Part shown: piece by piece, positions 26,802-36,101 of the stretch
Numbering within the stretch: position 1 is the first letter of the stretch
Layout: every line of letters begins with the position of its first letter
Assembly: GCA_029782225.1 (NCBI GenBank)
Contig: JAKOVF010000383.1
Coordinates: 1 to 54,028 of the forward strand
Length of the DNA: 54,028 nucleotides
Origin: Chloroflexota bacterium
GTDB lineage: Bacteria; Chloroflexota; Anaerolineae; Anaerolineales; Villigracilaceae
Reading direction: 5' to 3'
Notes under the pieces: model-generated
Told to the model about the DNA's origin: nothing
Database searches by the model: none
The model's input: the letters and a program-made list of their open reading frames with translations, nothing else
Position numbers and translations under genes: made by a program

Positions 26802-26830
26802 TTGTCAGGCAACCATTACCGCTCTACAAT
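26802..26830 (+). promoter_or_regulatory. Sigma-70-type promoter of the first BMP/ABC operon
   Basis: TTGTCA (26802-26807), 17-bp spacer, TACAAT (26825-26830), placed 147 bp ahead of the binding-protein gene. Downstream lie dyads that could be operators: CCATT/AATGG around 26842-26858 and TTGTTTAGACAA at 26871-26882, the latter resembling the TTGTCAGACAA operator at 12908. Confidence 0.6.
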
Positions 26831-26976
26831 AGCAGGGATTCCCATTTGTGGCCAATGGTACAATGTTCTTTTGTTTAGACAATCTTCTGGCTGACGAAAG
26901 GAGGCACAACGAAACAAGACGATGTTCCTAGGCCGTAAATGTTTCGCAACCAACATCTATTCAAGGAGAAGTAGAA

Positions 26977-28272
26977 ATGCGTAAATTCCTCACACGCTTC
27001 GCCGTTTTGGCGATTGCAATGATACTGGTCCTCTCAGCTTGTGCTCCTGCAGCCACTGAAGCGCCTGCGGCTACGGAAGCCCCCGCCGTAACCGAAGCTC
27101 CGGTAGCTACAACAGCTGCCACGGAAGCCCCCGCCGCTACAGAAGCACCGGCTGGACCGTTCACGTTCGGTGTGCTGCTGGTCGGCGCCCACAATGATCA
27201 GGGTTGGAGCCAGGCACATTATGATGCTGGTCTGTATGTTGAGAAGAACATCCCTGGTTCAAAGATGCTCTACCTCGAAAATGTATACTCCGGTTCGCCC
27301 TCCTATCCTGGACAAACCGCCTCGCAACTTGCAGAGCAGTTGGTTTCGCAGGGCGCAAAACTCATCATCTTCAATTCAGATGATATGAAGGATGAGGCGC
27401 TGAAATTCGCAAACGAGCATCCTGATATCTATGTAATTGGCGCTTCTGATGACTGGACCTGGAAAGATGGCAAGAACTATCAAGCCTCGGCCAACCAGGT
27501 TGACATCATGGGTCGTATGGAATATGGCAAGATGATCGCCGGTTGCGCCGCAGCCCTGACCACCAAAACCGGCAAGATCGGCTATCTTGGTCCATTGATC
27601 AACGATGAGACCCGCCGTCTTGCATCCTCTGCTTTTCTTGGCGCCAGATACTGCTGGAGCAACGTTTTGAAGAACGATCCGGCGAAACTGGCCTTCAAAG
27701 TCACCTGGATCGGTTTCTGGTTCAATATTCCCGGTGTGACTTCTGACCCGTCCCAGGTCGCTGACGATTTCTTCAACAGCGGCTACGATGTAGTCCTCTC
27801 AGGCATCGATACCACCGAAGCCCTGGTCGAGGCCAAGAAGATGCACGACGCTGGCAAAGACACCTATGCCGTTGCATATGACTACAAAGACAACTGCAAT
27901 GTCGCCCCGGATGTCTGCCTGGGCGTCCCGTACTTCAACTGGGGTCCCGCCTACCTCGAGACGATCAAGACCGCGGTCGATGGTAGCTTTGCAGAAGGGT
28001 TCCAGTGGAATGCACCGGATTGGAAAGACATCAACAATCCGGATAGCAGTGCCGTTGGATTTGTAAAAGGTAAAGGTTTAAGCGCTGATGCTTCCACTCA
28101 GCTTGACGGTTTCATTGCTGAACTGGCTGGTGGCCTGAACCTGTGGACAGGTCCCATCAATCTGCAGGATGGTACCACCTATCTGGCTGAAGGGGCAGCA
28201 GCCACCGATCAACAGATCTGGTACCTGCCGCAATTGCTCGAAGGCATGGAAGGCCAGAGCGTTCCTCAGTAA
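26977..28272 (+). CDS. BMP-family substrate-binding lipoprotein (1)
   Basis: 431 residues. Lipobox LVLSAC with Cys22, then an (A/T/E/P)-rich repeat linker to about residue 60. The rest is the PnrA/TmpC-type basic membrane protein fold: FGVLLVGAHNDQGWSQAHYDAG at its start, IIFNSDDMKDEALKFANEHPD, and MEYGKMIAGCAAALTTKTGKIGYLG. Such lipoproteins deliver nucleosides (TmpC, BmpA-type) or related purines to ABC permeases. First gene of an operon with ATPase and two permeases; a strong hairpin with T-run follows it. Confidence 0.9.
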   Translation: MRKFLTRFAVLAIAMILVLSACAPAATEAPAATEAPAVTEAPVATTAATEAPAATEAPAGPFTFGVLLVGAHNDQGWSQAHYDAGLYVEKNIPGSKMLYLENVYSGSPSYPGQTASQLAEQLVSQGAKLIIFNSDDMKDEALKFANEHPDIYVIGASDDWTWKDGKNYQASANQVDIMGRMEYGKMIAGCAAALTTKTGKIGYLGPLINDETRRLASSAFLGARYCWSNVLKNDPAKLAFKVTWIGFWFNIPGVTSDPSQVADDFFNSGYDVVLSGIDTTEALVEAKKMHDAGKDTYAVAYDYKDNCNVAPDVCLGVPYFNWGPAYLETIKTAVDGSFAEGFQWNAPDWKDINNPDSSAVGFVKGKGLSADASTQLDGFIAELAGGLNLWTGPINLQDGTTYLAEGAAATDQQIWYLPQLLEGMEGQSVPQ

Positions 28273-28284
28273 CCCATCCAATGG

Positions 28285-28317
28285 ACGGGGGAAGGTATCA
28301 TGCCTTCCCCCGTTTTT
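28285..28317 (+). terminator. Internal terminator after binding protein 1
   Basis: ACGGGGGAAGG (28285-28295) pairs with CCTTCCCCCGT (28303-28313), then TTTTT. It lies inside the operon between the binding-protein gene and the ATPase gene, so it would allow partial read-through and keep binding protein in excess over transporter. Confidence 0.85.
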
Positions 28318-28367
28318 ATAGTCCCTCCACTCATGCCTTTCGAGTGGTCCCGAGCAAAGGATAGCTG

Positions 28368-29858
28368 ATGAAGGTAGAATTTCGCAACGTCCACAAGCAT
28401 TTCGGAAAAGTCCACGCCAACGACAATATCACACTTGATATTCCCTCCGGCACCATTCAAGGCATACTTGGCGAAAACGGTGCAGGCAAAAGCACGTTGA
28501 TGAAAATCCTTTCTGGATTTATCCAGGCCGATGAGGGGGAAATCCTTCTGGATCATAAACCTGTCGTCATCAGGTCGCCAGCGGATGCGATCCGTTATGG
28601 TGTGGGGATGTTGCACCAGGACTCGCTGGATTTTCCACCCATGCGCCTTGTGGATAATTTTTTGCTCGGGATGCGAGGCAGCCTCTTCCCAAATCGAAAA
28701 GAGGCCATGCAGGACTTTAATCTGCTTACCAAAGAGTTTGGGTTTTCCCTGGATCCAGAAAGTTATGTGGACTCTCTGACAGTAGGAGAGCGTCAACAGC
28801 TTGAAATCATGCGCCTTTTATTTCTGGGCGCGCGGGTTTTTATTCTCGATGAACCGACTACCGGCATCAGCGCCGCGCAGAAAGTAAAACTCTTCGATAC
28901 ATTGAAAAAGTTCCCCGAGCAGGCCATCACGGTGATCTTTGTTTCGCATAAGCTTGAGGATGTGGAGAAACTTTGCGATCAGGTGGCCGTGCTGCGGCAG
29001 GGTAAGCTTATCGGTGAAATGCAGAAACCCCTGGATACGAAGGAATTGGTGGGAATGATGTTTGGCAAGGAAGTGTCGCTTGGCGAGCGGCAATGTTTCG
29101 CACGGGAAGGAATGACCCTCGAATTGCGTGATGTCGCTGTGGAAGATGCACGCCTGCATCTCTCGGGAATAAATCTCGACTTGCGCCCCGGCGAAGTGAT
29201 CGGCCTGGCAGGAATGGAAGGCAGCGGGCAGGGACCGTTCATCCGGGCCTGTTCCGGTTTGCTGCGCCCGGTGGATGGACGAGTGGTTGTATCCGGTCAC
29301 GATCTCACAGGCAAGTCCTATCATGTGTTCAAGCGAAATGGCGTATCGTTCATGCCCGCTTCACGCATGGAGGAAGGTCTGGTCCCTGGCTTATCCTTAA
29401 CAGAGCACTTTCTGCTCGCCGAAGAAAGGCAGGGGGTGTTCATAAACCGTGAAAAGGGAGTCAAACTTGCGGAGGGACAGATCAAGACCTTCAACATTCG
29501 CGGTACACCGGCGAGCACAGTGGAATCGCTTTCTGGTGGCAATCAACAGAGGGCCTTGCTGGCTCTCCTGCGGACTCCACTCTCGTTAATCCTGTTGGAG
29601 CATCCGACGCGAGGCCTTGATATTGAATCCTCCATTTACATCTGGAGCAAACTCAAGGAACGCTGCCAGCAGGGTGCATCCATCCTGTTCATTTCCTCTG
29701 ACCTGGAGGAGATCCTGCAATATGGCGATCGTGTGATGGTCTTCTTCAGCGGAAAAGTAACACCGCCGCTAGATATTGCCTCCCTGACCACAGAAAAACT
29801 TGGGGAGCTGATCGGCGGCATGGGTTGGGATGATTTGAAGTCGAGGAAGAGCCTATGA
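28368..29858 (+). CDS. Sugar/nucleoside-type ABC transporter ATPase with two nucleotide-binding domains (1)
   Basis: 496 residues, two ABC domains. First half: Walker A GENGAGKST at 35-43, signature-like TVGERQQ, Walker B VFILDEPTTG. Second half: the Walker A position reads AGMEGSGQGPF without Lys, signature LSGGNQQRALLA is intact, and Walker B reads ILLEHPTRGLD. A degenerate second site is normal for this sugar/nucleoside class, so one hydrolysing site per chain is expected. Pairs with the two following permeases; ATGA overlap with the next gene. Confidence 0.9.
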   Translation: MKVEFRNVHKHFGKVHANDNITLDIPSGTIQGILGENGAGKSTLMKILSGFIQADEGEILLDHKPVVIRSPADAIRYGVGMLHQDSLDFPPMRLVDNFLLGMRGSLFPNRKEAMQDFNLLTKEFGFSLDPESYVDSLTVGERQQLEIMRLLFLGARVFILDEPTTGISAAQKVKLFDTLKKFPEQAITVIFVSHKLEDVEKLCDQVAVLRQGKLIGEMQKPLDTKELVGMMFGKEVSLGERQCFAREGMTLELRDVAVEDARLHLSGINLDLRPGEVIGLAGMEGSGQGPFIRACSGLLRPVDGRVVVSGHDLTGKSYHVFKRNGVSFMPASRMEEGLVPGLSLTEHFLLAEERQGVFINREKGVKLAEGQIKTFNIRGTPASTVESLSGGNQQRALLALLRTPLSLILLEHPTRGLDIESSIYIWSKLKERCQQGASILFISSDLEEILQYGDRVMVFFSGKVTPPLDIASLTTEKLGELIGGMGWDDLKSRKSL

Positions 29859-30892
29859 AAAAGACTCTCTGGATTAACATTGGATTTCAAGTCGGCGCGC
29901 TCTTCCTGGCGTTGTTGATTACCACTTTGATCCTGGTGGCCGCGGGGGCGCCGCCGTTCAAAGCCTATGGAAGTATCTTGAGCGGAGCCTTCGGATCATC
30001 GAAAAATCTGATCGCTGTCCTCATCACCTGGTCACCGCTATTGCTGACCACTGCCGGTGTGTTAATCACCTTTGCTGCAGGACTATGGAACATCGGCGTG
30101 GAAGGACAGATGACGCTCGGCGCGATCTTTGCCACAGGGATGCTGCGCATACTTCAAGATACCAGCCTGCCTCCTGCATTGATCATTATTTTGGGAATCC
30201 TTGCCGGAATGATAGGGGGTGCATTATGGGCATCCCTGGCCGGAGCGTTGAAGACATTTGGCGGAGTCAATGAGATCTTTGGTGGTCTGGGCCTCAACTT
30301 CGTATCCACAGCTTTGACCATCTATCTGGTCTTTGGTCCATGGAAGCGCCCGGGCGTAGGTTCTATGTCTGGCACGCAGCCGTTTGACGAGAAACTCTGG
30401 CTTCCAACCTTGCCGGGGACCGGGTTGAGCCCCTGGGGATTGGGATTATCCATCCTGGTTGTAGCCCTGGTCTACATGCTGTTACGCGGAACTTATTTCG
30501 GTTTGAAGTTAAAAGCGGTCGGTAAAAATATGAAGTCTGCTTTCCTGCTGGGTGTGCCGACCTGGCAATATAGTATGGTCGCTTTCGTGTTGTGTGGCGC
30601 CTTCGCCGGACTGGCGGGGGCGATCCAGGTTACGGCTGTTTATCACCGTTTGCTGCCAAACATCTCGAATGGATATGGCTTCCTGGGTCTGCTGGTGGCT
30701 ATGTTGATTAGTTATCAGGCCATCTGGGTGATCCCGATTGCATTCTTCTTTGCGGCGCTGAACGTTGGTAGCGTGCAGCTGCAAATCCTCTACAAAATGG
30801 ATTCATCGTTCGCAGGCGTTTTGCAGGACTTGCTGGTTCTGCTGGTGCTACTCGGTCAGGGCGTGCGCGAGCGCTTCCTAAAGAAGGTCTAG
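29855..30892 (+). CDS. ABC transporter permease, BMP-system (1a)
   Basis: 345 residues with about 8-10 membrane segments. Conserved cytoplasmic-side blocks of the nucleoside/branched-chain-like permease family: GLWNIGVEGQMTLGAIFATG near 75, GVNEIFGGLGLNF, and GKNMKSAFLLGVP near 220. The gene overlaps the ATPase stop. It forms the channel together with the next permease. Confidence 0.9.
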   Translation: MKKTLWINIGFQVGALFLALLITTLILVAAGAPPFKAYGSILSGAFGSSKNLIAVLITWSPLLLTTAGVLITFAAGLWNIGVEGQMTLGAIFATGMLRILQDTSLPPALIIILGILAGMIGGALWASLAGALKTFGGVNEIFGGLGLNFVSTALTIYLVFGPWKRPGVGSMSGTQPFDEKLWLPTLPGTGLSPWGLGLSILVVALVYMLLRGTYFGLKLKAVGKNMKSAFLLGVPTWQYSMVAFVLCGAFAGLAGAIQVTAVYHRLLPNISNGYGFLGLLVAMLISYQAIWVIPIAFFFAALNVGSVQLQILYKMDSSFAGVLQDLLVLLVLLGQGVRERFLKKV

Positions 30893-30900
30893 GAGCCATC

Positions 30901-31896
30901 ATGGACAATACCATATTGATCGGTCTGGCAGGAGTCCTGGCGGTTGCCGCCCCGGTTTTATTCGCTGTGATCGGTGAGACGATCACGGAACGGGCAGGCA
31001 TCATCAACCTTTCCTTGAACGGATCCATCCTTCTCTCGGCCATGGGCGGATTTACGGCTGCCTATTTGACTGGCAGCCTGCTGTTGGGCTTTCTGGCAGG
31101 AATGTTGATCGGCGCTCTGGTGGCTTTTATCGTTGCGTTTGGCAGTATCACTCTCCACCAATCGCAAGTGGCTGTCGGATTTGTGCTGGCGCTGGCCGCA
31201 CGTGACCTTGCTTATTTTCTCGGCGTCCCCTACATGAATACGCCTGGCCCCACAATGCCCAACTGGTCGATTCCCTTGCTGAAGGACATTCCCCTGCTTG
31301 GACCGTTATTCTTCCGCCTGGACCTGATCACTTACTTAAGTTATGTTGTGATCATCCTGGCCTGGTTATGGATATTCCGTACACGCCCGGGCCTGATGTT
31401 ACAGGGGATTGGCGAACGTCCCGCGGCGGCTTTTGTGCGCGGGGCCAATGTCAACCGCCTGCGGTATGTTTACACCATGCTTGGCGGAGCCATTGCGGGG
31501 CTGGCCGGACCGGCCTACACATTAAATGTCAAACCTGGCTGGATGGGGACACAGACGGGTCTCGATGGAATTGGCTGGATCGCGCTTTCGATCACTATCT
31601 TTGGCGGCTGGAGTCCCCTGCGGGCAGCTTTCGGTGCATACCTGTTTGCGCTCTTGCAGTGGCTGGGGTTGGTGCTCCAACCTCGTCTGCCCGGTATTCC
31701 CTCACAGGTTCTGCAAGTTGCGCCATTCCCACTGATGATCCTTACTTTGCTGCTGGTCAATATTGGCAATGCCGAATGGGTTGAGCGGACTCTTGCCTCC
31801 CTCCCCGAACCGACCCGGCGGTTTTTGGCTAAAGCATTACGCGCGATGCGGGCTTCGCCGCCAGCCGCCCTCGGCGTGCCATTCGAGTCAGAATAA
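30901..31896 (+). CDS. ABC transporter permease, BMP-system (1b)
   Basis: 331 residues, about 8-9 membrane segments. Blocks FAVIGETITERAGIINLSLNGS near 20-42 and GIGERPAAAFVRGANVNRLR near 165 are typical for the second permease of BMP systems (YufQ/NupQ-like). The last 20 residues are a soluble tail. AGGAGCC lies ahead of ATG, 8 bp after the previous stop. Closes the first importer operon; the second GntR promoter follows. Confidence 0.9.
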   Translation: MDNTILIGLAGVLAVAAPVLFAVIGETITERAGIINLSLNGSILLSAMGGFTAAYLTGSLLLGFLAGMLIGALVAFIVAFGSITLHQSQVAVGFVLALAARDLAYFLGVPYMNTPGPTMPNWSIPLLKDIPLLGPLFFRLDLITYLSYVVIILAWLWIFRTRPGLMLQGIGERPAAAFVRGANVNRLRYVYTMLGGAIAGLAGPAYTLNVKPGWMGTQTGLDGIGWIALSITIFGGWSPLRAAFGAYLFALLQWLGLVLQPRLPGIPSQVLQVAPFPLMILTLLLVNIGNAEWVERTLASLPEPTRRFLAKALRAMRASPPAALGVPFESE

Positions 31897-31922
31897 GTCA
31901 TATTGTCATGGTGCCATATGAC
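31897..31922. promoter_or_regulatory. Upstream inverted repeat before second GntR gene
   Basis: GTCATAT (31897-31903) and ATATGAC (31916-31922) separated by 12 bp, directly upstream of a TTGACT -35-like box (31930-31935). Possible regulator site or terminator stem; it lacks a T-run, favouring an operator. Confidence 0.4.
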
Positions 31923-31955
31923 ACTTGTGTTGACTTGTGATACAGTGTACAAATT

Positions 31956-31970
31956 AATCGTCAGACGATT
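31956..31970. promoter_or_regulatory. Operator-like perfect palindrome before second GntR gene
   Basis: AATCGTCAGACGATT is a perfect 15-bp palindrome with odd centre, 24 bp ahead of the GntR start and overlapping the probable -10 region (ATTAAT, 31953-31958). It shares the GTCAGAC core with the operator at 12908-12918. Autoregulation by the adjacent GntR is the simplest reading. Confidence 0.6.
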
Positions 31971-31993
31971 GTCATCCAACAAGTCGACTATAC

Positions 31994-32725
31994 ATGCGAA
32001 TCATCCAGTCGAAATCGGTTGTGGATCAAGTTGACGAGATTCTCCTCGAACGTATTCGAGAGGGAACCTATCCCGCTGGGAGTCGCATGCCTTCTGAAAG
32101 TGAATTGTCTGACGAACTGGGGGTAAGCCGTGCAACGGTGCGGACTGTTTTGGCCAAACTGGCAACCAATGGACTGATTATTCGCAAACAAGGCAACGGT
32201 ACCTATATCAACGCCCGGGTGAGGGAGGTTAGTGCTCATTCCGGTAATTTATGGGATCTGGTGGAACTGATCGAAAGCAACGGTTATAAGCCATCCATTC
32301 AGCCCCTTTCGATTGAGCGAAAGCGTGCTACAGAAAAGGAAGCCGCGGTTCTGGCTGTGGAACCGGGCGATGAATTACTTTCCATGTGCCGTCTGTTTCT
32401 CGCCAATGGAAGGCCGGCCATCCTGGCGAATAACGTAACTCCACTTTCCCTGCTGCGCGAACCCATTGAGAGCATTGATGGCTCATTACACATCCGTGAC
32501 ATTCTGCAGCAATATTGCCATCAGAGAATTGGATTTGCCATTACCGATATTCGTTCGGGCGTGATCTCTGCAGATACGCTTCGTCTGTTGGGAGGCGAGT
32601 CAGGTAGGACCATCCTGGAATTGCAGGTAGCGTTCTATACCAGGGACAACCTGCCACTTGCCCTGGGCGTGAACTATTTTGATGACTCGTTTCTGCGCTT
32701 AAGCCTGGTGCAGGCTTGGAATTGA
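31994..32725 (+). CDS. GntR-family regulator, HutC/UTRA type (2)
   Basis: 243 residues. Winged helix at about 5-75 (SRMPSESELSDELGVSRATV, IRKQGNGTYIN), UTRA effector domain at about 90-240. Same family as the regulator at 16214 but clearly a different protein. It lies between two importer operons on the same strand and has a perfect palindrome in its own promoter. It probably senses an imported purine or nucleoside and controls one or both importers. Confidence 0.9.
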   Translation: MRIIQSKSVVDQVDEILLERIREGTYPAGSRMPSESELSDELGVSRATVRTVLAKLATNGLIIRKQGNGTYINARVREVSAHSGNLWDLVELIESNGYKPSIQPLSIERKRATEKEAAVLAVEPGDELLSMCRLFLANGRPAILANNVTPLSLLREPIESIDGSLHIRDILQQYCHQRIGFAITDIRSGVISADTLRLLGGESGRTILELQVAFYTRDNLPLALGVNYFDDSFLRLSLVQAWN

Positions 32726-32786
32726 CAATCTTGCCTCTGTCTCATTTCCCGGACCCTGAATTTGGTGCTGCGGAGGAGAATTTTCA

Positions 32787-33923
32787 ATGCGATCAAGGTT
32801 AGACTCATTGTTTGACGCCCTGTTGCCAGTCATTGCCACGCTGGCAGCGCTGATTGTGGGCGCGGTTATGCTGCTTTTTCTCAAGGTTAATCCCATAGAT
32901 GCGTATAAGGCTCTCTGGATTGGCGCGTTTGGCAGCTCGAATGCCTTTGCGGAAACCTTGGTCAAGGCCACACCTCTGCTCCTGGTCGCCCTGGGCATCT
33001 GCATCTCTTTTCGCGGAGATGTGATCAACATCGGTGGCGAGGGTCAGATGATCATCGGCGCGCTCATGGCCACCTGGATCGGCCTTACCTTCACGGATTC
33101 CCCCGGCTGGCTGGTCATCACCTCTGCGCTCCTGGCTGGATTTGTTGGGGGCGCGATCTGGGGCGGGATACCCGGTCTGCTGAAGGCTTATTTCAATGTG
33201 AATGAGATCCTGAGTACCGTGATGATGAATGCGATCGCGGTGCAGTTGATGAATTTCCTGCTGCGCGGTCCGATGATCGATCCTCTGCAGGCACAGAATG
33301 CTTCCAAGATCCCGCAAACTGCCCGTCTGCTGGATGCGTTTCACCTGCCCCGTCTGGTGCCTACCCGTTTACACCTCGGTGCATTGATCGCCGTAGTGCT
33401 GGCGGTGCTGGTCTATATATTGCTGTGGCGCACCACACTTGGTTATCGTATCCGCGCAGTGGGACAAAACCCTCATGCTTCGCGCTACGCCGGCATCAAG
33501 GTGCCGCGCTACGTTGTGCTGGCCCTGTTATTAAGTGGTGCCTTCGCGGGGCTGGCTGGGGCAGTACAGGTTTATGGTGTCAACTACCGCGTGATCACGG
33601 ATGGCTCCGCTTCGGGCTTTACCGGCAGTGCAGGCTTTAATGGGATCGTCGCAGCGCTGTTCGGACAGCTGCATCCGATCTGGTCCATCCCTGCTTCCAT
33701 TTTGTTTGGAGCGCTGCTCGTGGGTGCGAACAGCATGCAGCGCGCGGTTCAGATCCCTTCAGCGCTGGTTACTGCCCTGAATGGGCTTGTGGTGGTTTTC
33801 GTCGTCAGTAGTGAGATCTGGCGCCGCAACCGGCAGAAACATAGGCTGGCCGCTGCGAAAGAAGATGAAGCTCCATCGAAGCCGATTCCGCCCAAGGTCC
33901 GGACTGAGGAGGCGAAGCAATGA
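32787..33923 (+). CDS. ABC transporter permease, BMP-system (2a)
   Basis: 378 residues, about 9-10 membrane segments. GDVINIGGEGQMIIGALMATW near 75 and GYRIRAVGQNPHASRYAGIKV near 220 match the first-permease type of nucleoside BMP systems. The C-terminal 35 residues are a charged tail. GGAG lies ahead of the start. The next permease overlaps its stop (ATGA). Order in this operon is permease, permease, binding protein, ATPase, the reverse of the first importer. Confidence 0.9.
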   Translation: MRSRLDSLFDALLPVIATLAALIVGAVMLLFLKVNPIDAYKALWIGAFGSSNAFAETLVKATPLLLVALGICISFRGDVINIGGEGQMIIGALMATWIGLTFTDSPGWLVITSALLAGFVGGAIWGGIPGLLKAYFNVNEILSTVMMNAIAVQLMNFLLRGPMIDPLQAQNASKIPQTARLLDAFHLPRLVPTRLHLGALIAVVLAVLVYILLWRTTLGYRIRAVGQNPHASRYAGIKVPRYVVLALLLSGAFAGLAGAVQVYGVNYRVITDGSASGFTGSAGFNGIVAALFGQLHPIWSIPASILFGALLVGANSMQRAVQIPSALVTALNGLVVVFVVSSEIWRRNRQKHRLAAAKEDEAPSKPIPPKVRTEEAKQ

Positions 33924-34852
33924 TCTCCGAACTTTTCTCCGTCACAGTCCTGATCGGAATCCTGGCATCTGGCATCCGCCTTGCGACTCCTTATCTGTAT
34001 GCTGCCATTGGTGAGACGTTTGGCCAGAAGAGCGGCGTGCTTAACCTGGGCGTGGAAGGCCAGATGCTGCTTGGTTGTTTTGCCGCCTTCTATGTGGCGT
34101 TCACAACTGGTAGCCTGTGGCTGGGTGTGCTGGCTGCATTGATCGTCGGCGCCTTAATGGGGCTGGCCATGGCATTTGTAACTGTCAACCTGCATGCCCA
34201 ACAGGGGATCAGCGGCATTGGCTTTTATCTATTTGGCCTGGGCATGAGCGACTTGCTCTTCAAGAAACTGCTCGGGACCGTGGAGACGGTGCAGGGCTTT
34301 CCAAAACTTCATTTCCCATTTCTCAGCGATATTCCTGGCATTGGCGAAATATTTTTCAGCCAGAACATCCTGGTTTACGGCGCGTATCTTCTTGTACCGC
34401 TGGCGTGGTTCGTTTTGAATAAGACCACGCTTGGATTGAAGATCCGTTCGGTCGGCGAAAACCCTGACGCGGCGGATTCACTCGGCGTGAGCGTGGCGCG
34501 TATCCGTTACTTTACGATCATCCTCGGAGGGGCTCTCTCCGGGATCGCCGGCGCATCCCTGTCGATTGCATTACTCAACGTTTTCCAGCAAAACATGACC
34601 AGCGGACTTGGCTTCATCGCAGTGGCGCTGGTCTACTTTGGCGCATGGACTCCGCTCGGTGTCCTGGGCGGCGCGTTGTTGTTTAGCATGGTCAATTCAC
34701 TGCAGCTGTGGATCCAGGTGCTGGGCATCCCCGTTCCATCCGACATTGCCATCATGATGCCGTATGTGCTGACGATCCTGGTTTTGGTTGCATCGGTTTC
34801 GCGGGTCCGTGCTCCAGCCGCCCTGACAAAACCCTTTGAGCGAGAAAGTTAA
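33920..34852 (+). CDS. ABC transporter permease, BMP-system (2b)
   Basis: 310 residues, about 8-9 membrane segments. AAIGETFGQKSGVLNLGVEG near 30-50 and RSVGENPDAADSLGVSVARIRY near 175 are the standard second-permease blocks. The gene is coupled to the preceding permease by an overlapping start and stop. Confidence 0.9.
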   Translation: MISELFSVTVLIGILASGIRLATPYLYAAIGETFGQKSGVLNLGVEGQMLLGCFAAFYVAFTTGSLWLGVLAALIVGALMGLAMAFVTVNLHAQQGISGIGFYLFGLGMSDLLFKKLLGTVETVQGFPKLHFPFLSDIPGIGEIFFSQNILVYGAYLLVPLAWFVLNKTTLGLKIRSVGENPDAADSLGVSVARIRYFTIILGGALSGIAGASLSIALLNVFQQNMTSGLGFIAVALVYFGAWTPLGVLGGALLFSMVNSLQLWIQVLGIPVPSDIAIMMPYVLTILVLVASVSRVRAPAALTKPFERES

Positions 34853-34955
34853 TCCATTTGAAGGAGGTGCTTTTGAAAGAAGTCTCAAGAGCATTTCGAA
34901 ACAGGACTCCTCGTCCCGTAGAAACATCCGCATCCTATTCCTCAAGGAGAAGAAA

Positions 34956-36032
34956 ATGAAAAAGTTCGTCTGGTTCTCGTCCCTCGTTCTTGCCTTCGCA
35001 CTCCTCTTGAGTGCCTGTGGCACTCCCGCTCCAGTAGCCACGCAACCGCCTGCCGCAACCCAACCTCCGGCCACACAACCTCCGACAACGGAAGCCCCGA
35101 CTGAAGCTGCGCCGACCGAAGCCGCGGCGGCCCCGTTCCGTGTGGCTGTCGTTATGCCGAGTGCCATTAACGACCTGGCCTTTAGCCAGAGTATGTATGA
35201 TGCGCTGACCCGCATTCAACAGGAAATGGGGCCTGACAAGTTCGAGTTCGTTTACTCCGAGAATATGTTCGTGGTGGACGATGCCGCCGCGGCGATCCGC
35301 GATTATGCTTCACAGGGCTACAACCTCGTGATCGCTCATGGTTCGCAGTACGGCTCCTCTCTGCAGGAAATCGCCCCCGATTTCCCCCAGACCAGCTTCG
35401 CCTGGGGTACCACGGTGGATACCTTCGGCCAGCCCAACATCTTCGCCTATGAAGCTGCTTCCCAGGAAGGCGGCTATGTTAACGGCGTCTTGGCCGCAAC
35501 TCTTAGCAAGAGTGGGATCATGGGTGTAGTCGGGCCGATCGAGACCGGCGATGCAAAGCTGTATGTGGACGGCTTCAAGGCTGGTGCAGTTGCCACCAAG
35601 CCTGGTGTCACGGTGAACGTGAACTACATCGGCTCATTCTCTGACGTTGCGCTGGCTTCCGAAGCTGCGACCACCCATATCGCTGCGGGCGCGGACGTAA
35701 TGACTGGCTCCGCTCAGATGGTTGTGGGCGCGATCGGCAAGGCCAAGGATGCCAATGTTTTGTGGTTCGGCACGCAGTCCAACCAAACCTCCCTGGCCCC
35801 CACTATCGTGGTTGCCAACCAGGTCTATCACTGGGAGATTGCTCTCCGCGAAATGATCAGCCTCATTCAGTCCGGCACCCTCGGTGGCAAGACCTTCACT
35901 GCCAACCTGGCCAACGGCGGCGAGGTGATCGAGTTCAACCCGGATTACAAGCTCCCTGCGGAGGCCAAGGCTTTGGCTGACAGCACCATCAAGGGAATCA
36001 TTGACGGCACCATCAAGATCACACTGCCGTAA
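34956..36032 (+). CDS. BMP-family substrate-binding lipoprotein (2)
   Basis: 358 residues from ATG 34956, chosen because AAGGAG lies just upstream and the protein then begins with a proper lipoprotein signal (MKKFVWFSSLVLAFALLLSAC, Cys21). A Pro/Thr/Ala linker runs to about residue 60. The BMP fold follows: RVAVVMPSAINDLAFSQSMY at its start, then AHGSQYGSSLQEIAPDFP and MGVVGPIETGDAKLYVDGF. Divergent from binding protein 1 and shorter, so a different ligand is likely. An in-frame leader frame (34873-34959) ends within its start region. Confidence 0.9.
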   Translation: MKKFVWFSSLVLAFALLLSACGTPAPVATQPPAATQPPATQPPTTEAPTEAAPTEAAAAPFRVAVVMPSAINDLAFSQSMYDALTRIQQEMGPDKFEFVYSENMFVVDDAAAAIRDYASQGYNLVIAHGSQYGSSLQEIAPDFPQTSFAWGTTVDTFGQPNIFAYEAASQEGGYVNGVLAATLSKSGIMGVVGPIETGDAKLYVDGFKAGAVATKPGVTVNVNYIGSFSDVALASEAATTHIAAGADVMTGSAQMVVGAIGKAKDANVLWFGTQSNQTSLAPTIVVANQVYHWEIALREMISLIQSGTLGGKTFTANLANGGEVIEFNPDYKLPAEAKALADSTIKGIIDGTIKITLP

Positions 36033-36041
36033 CGGATAAAA

Positions 36042-36090
36042 CCCTCACCCTTCGCCCCTCTCCCACTGGGAGAGGGGATGGGGTGAGGGG
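36042..36090 (+). repeat. Intra-operon hairpin repeat, family B
   Basis: CCCTCACCC, TTCG, CCCCTCTCCC pair with GGGAGAGGGG and GGGGTGAGGG. It fills the gap between binding protein 2 and its ATPase; its last bases (GGGGAGGA) double as the ATPase ribosome binding site. Placement after a binding-protein gene mirrors REP elements that stabilise upstream mRNA. Confidence 0.75.
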
Positions 36091-36101
36091 AGGATGGCGC
36101 A

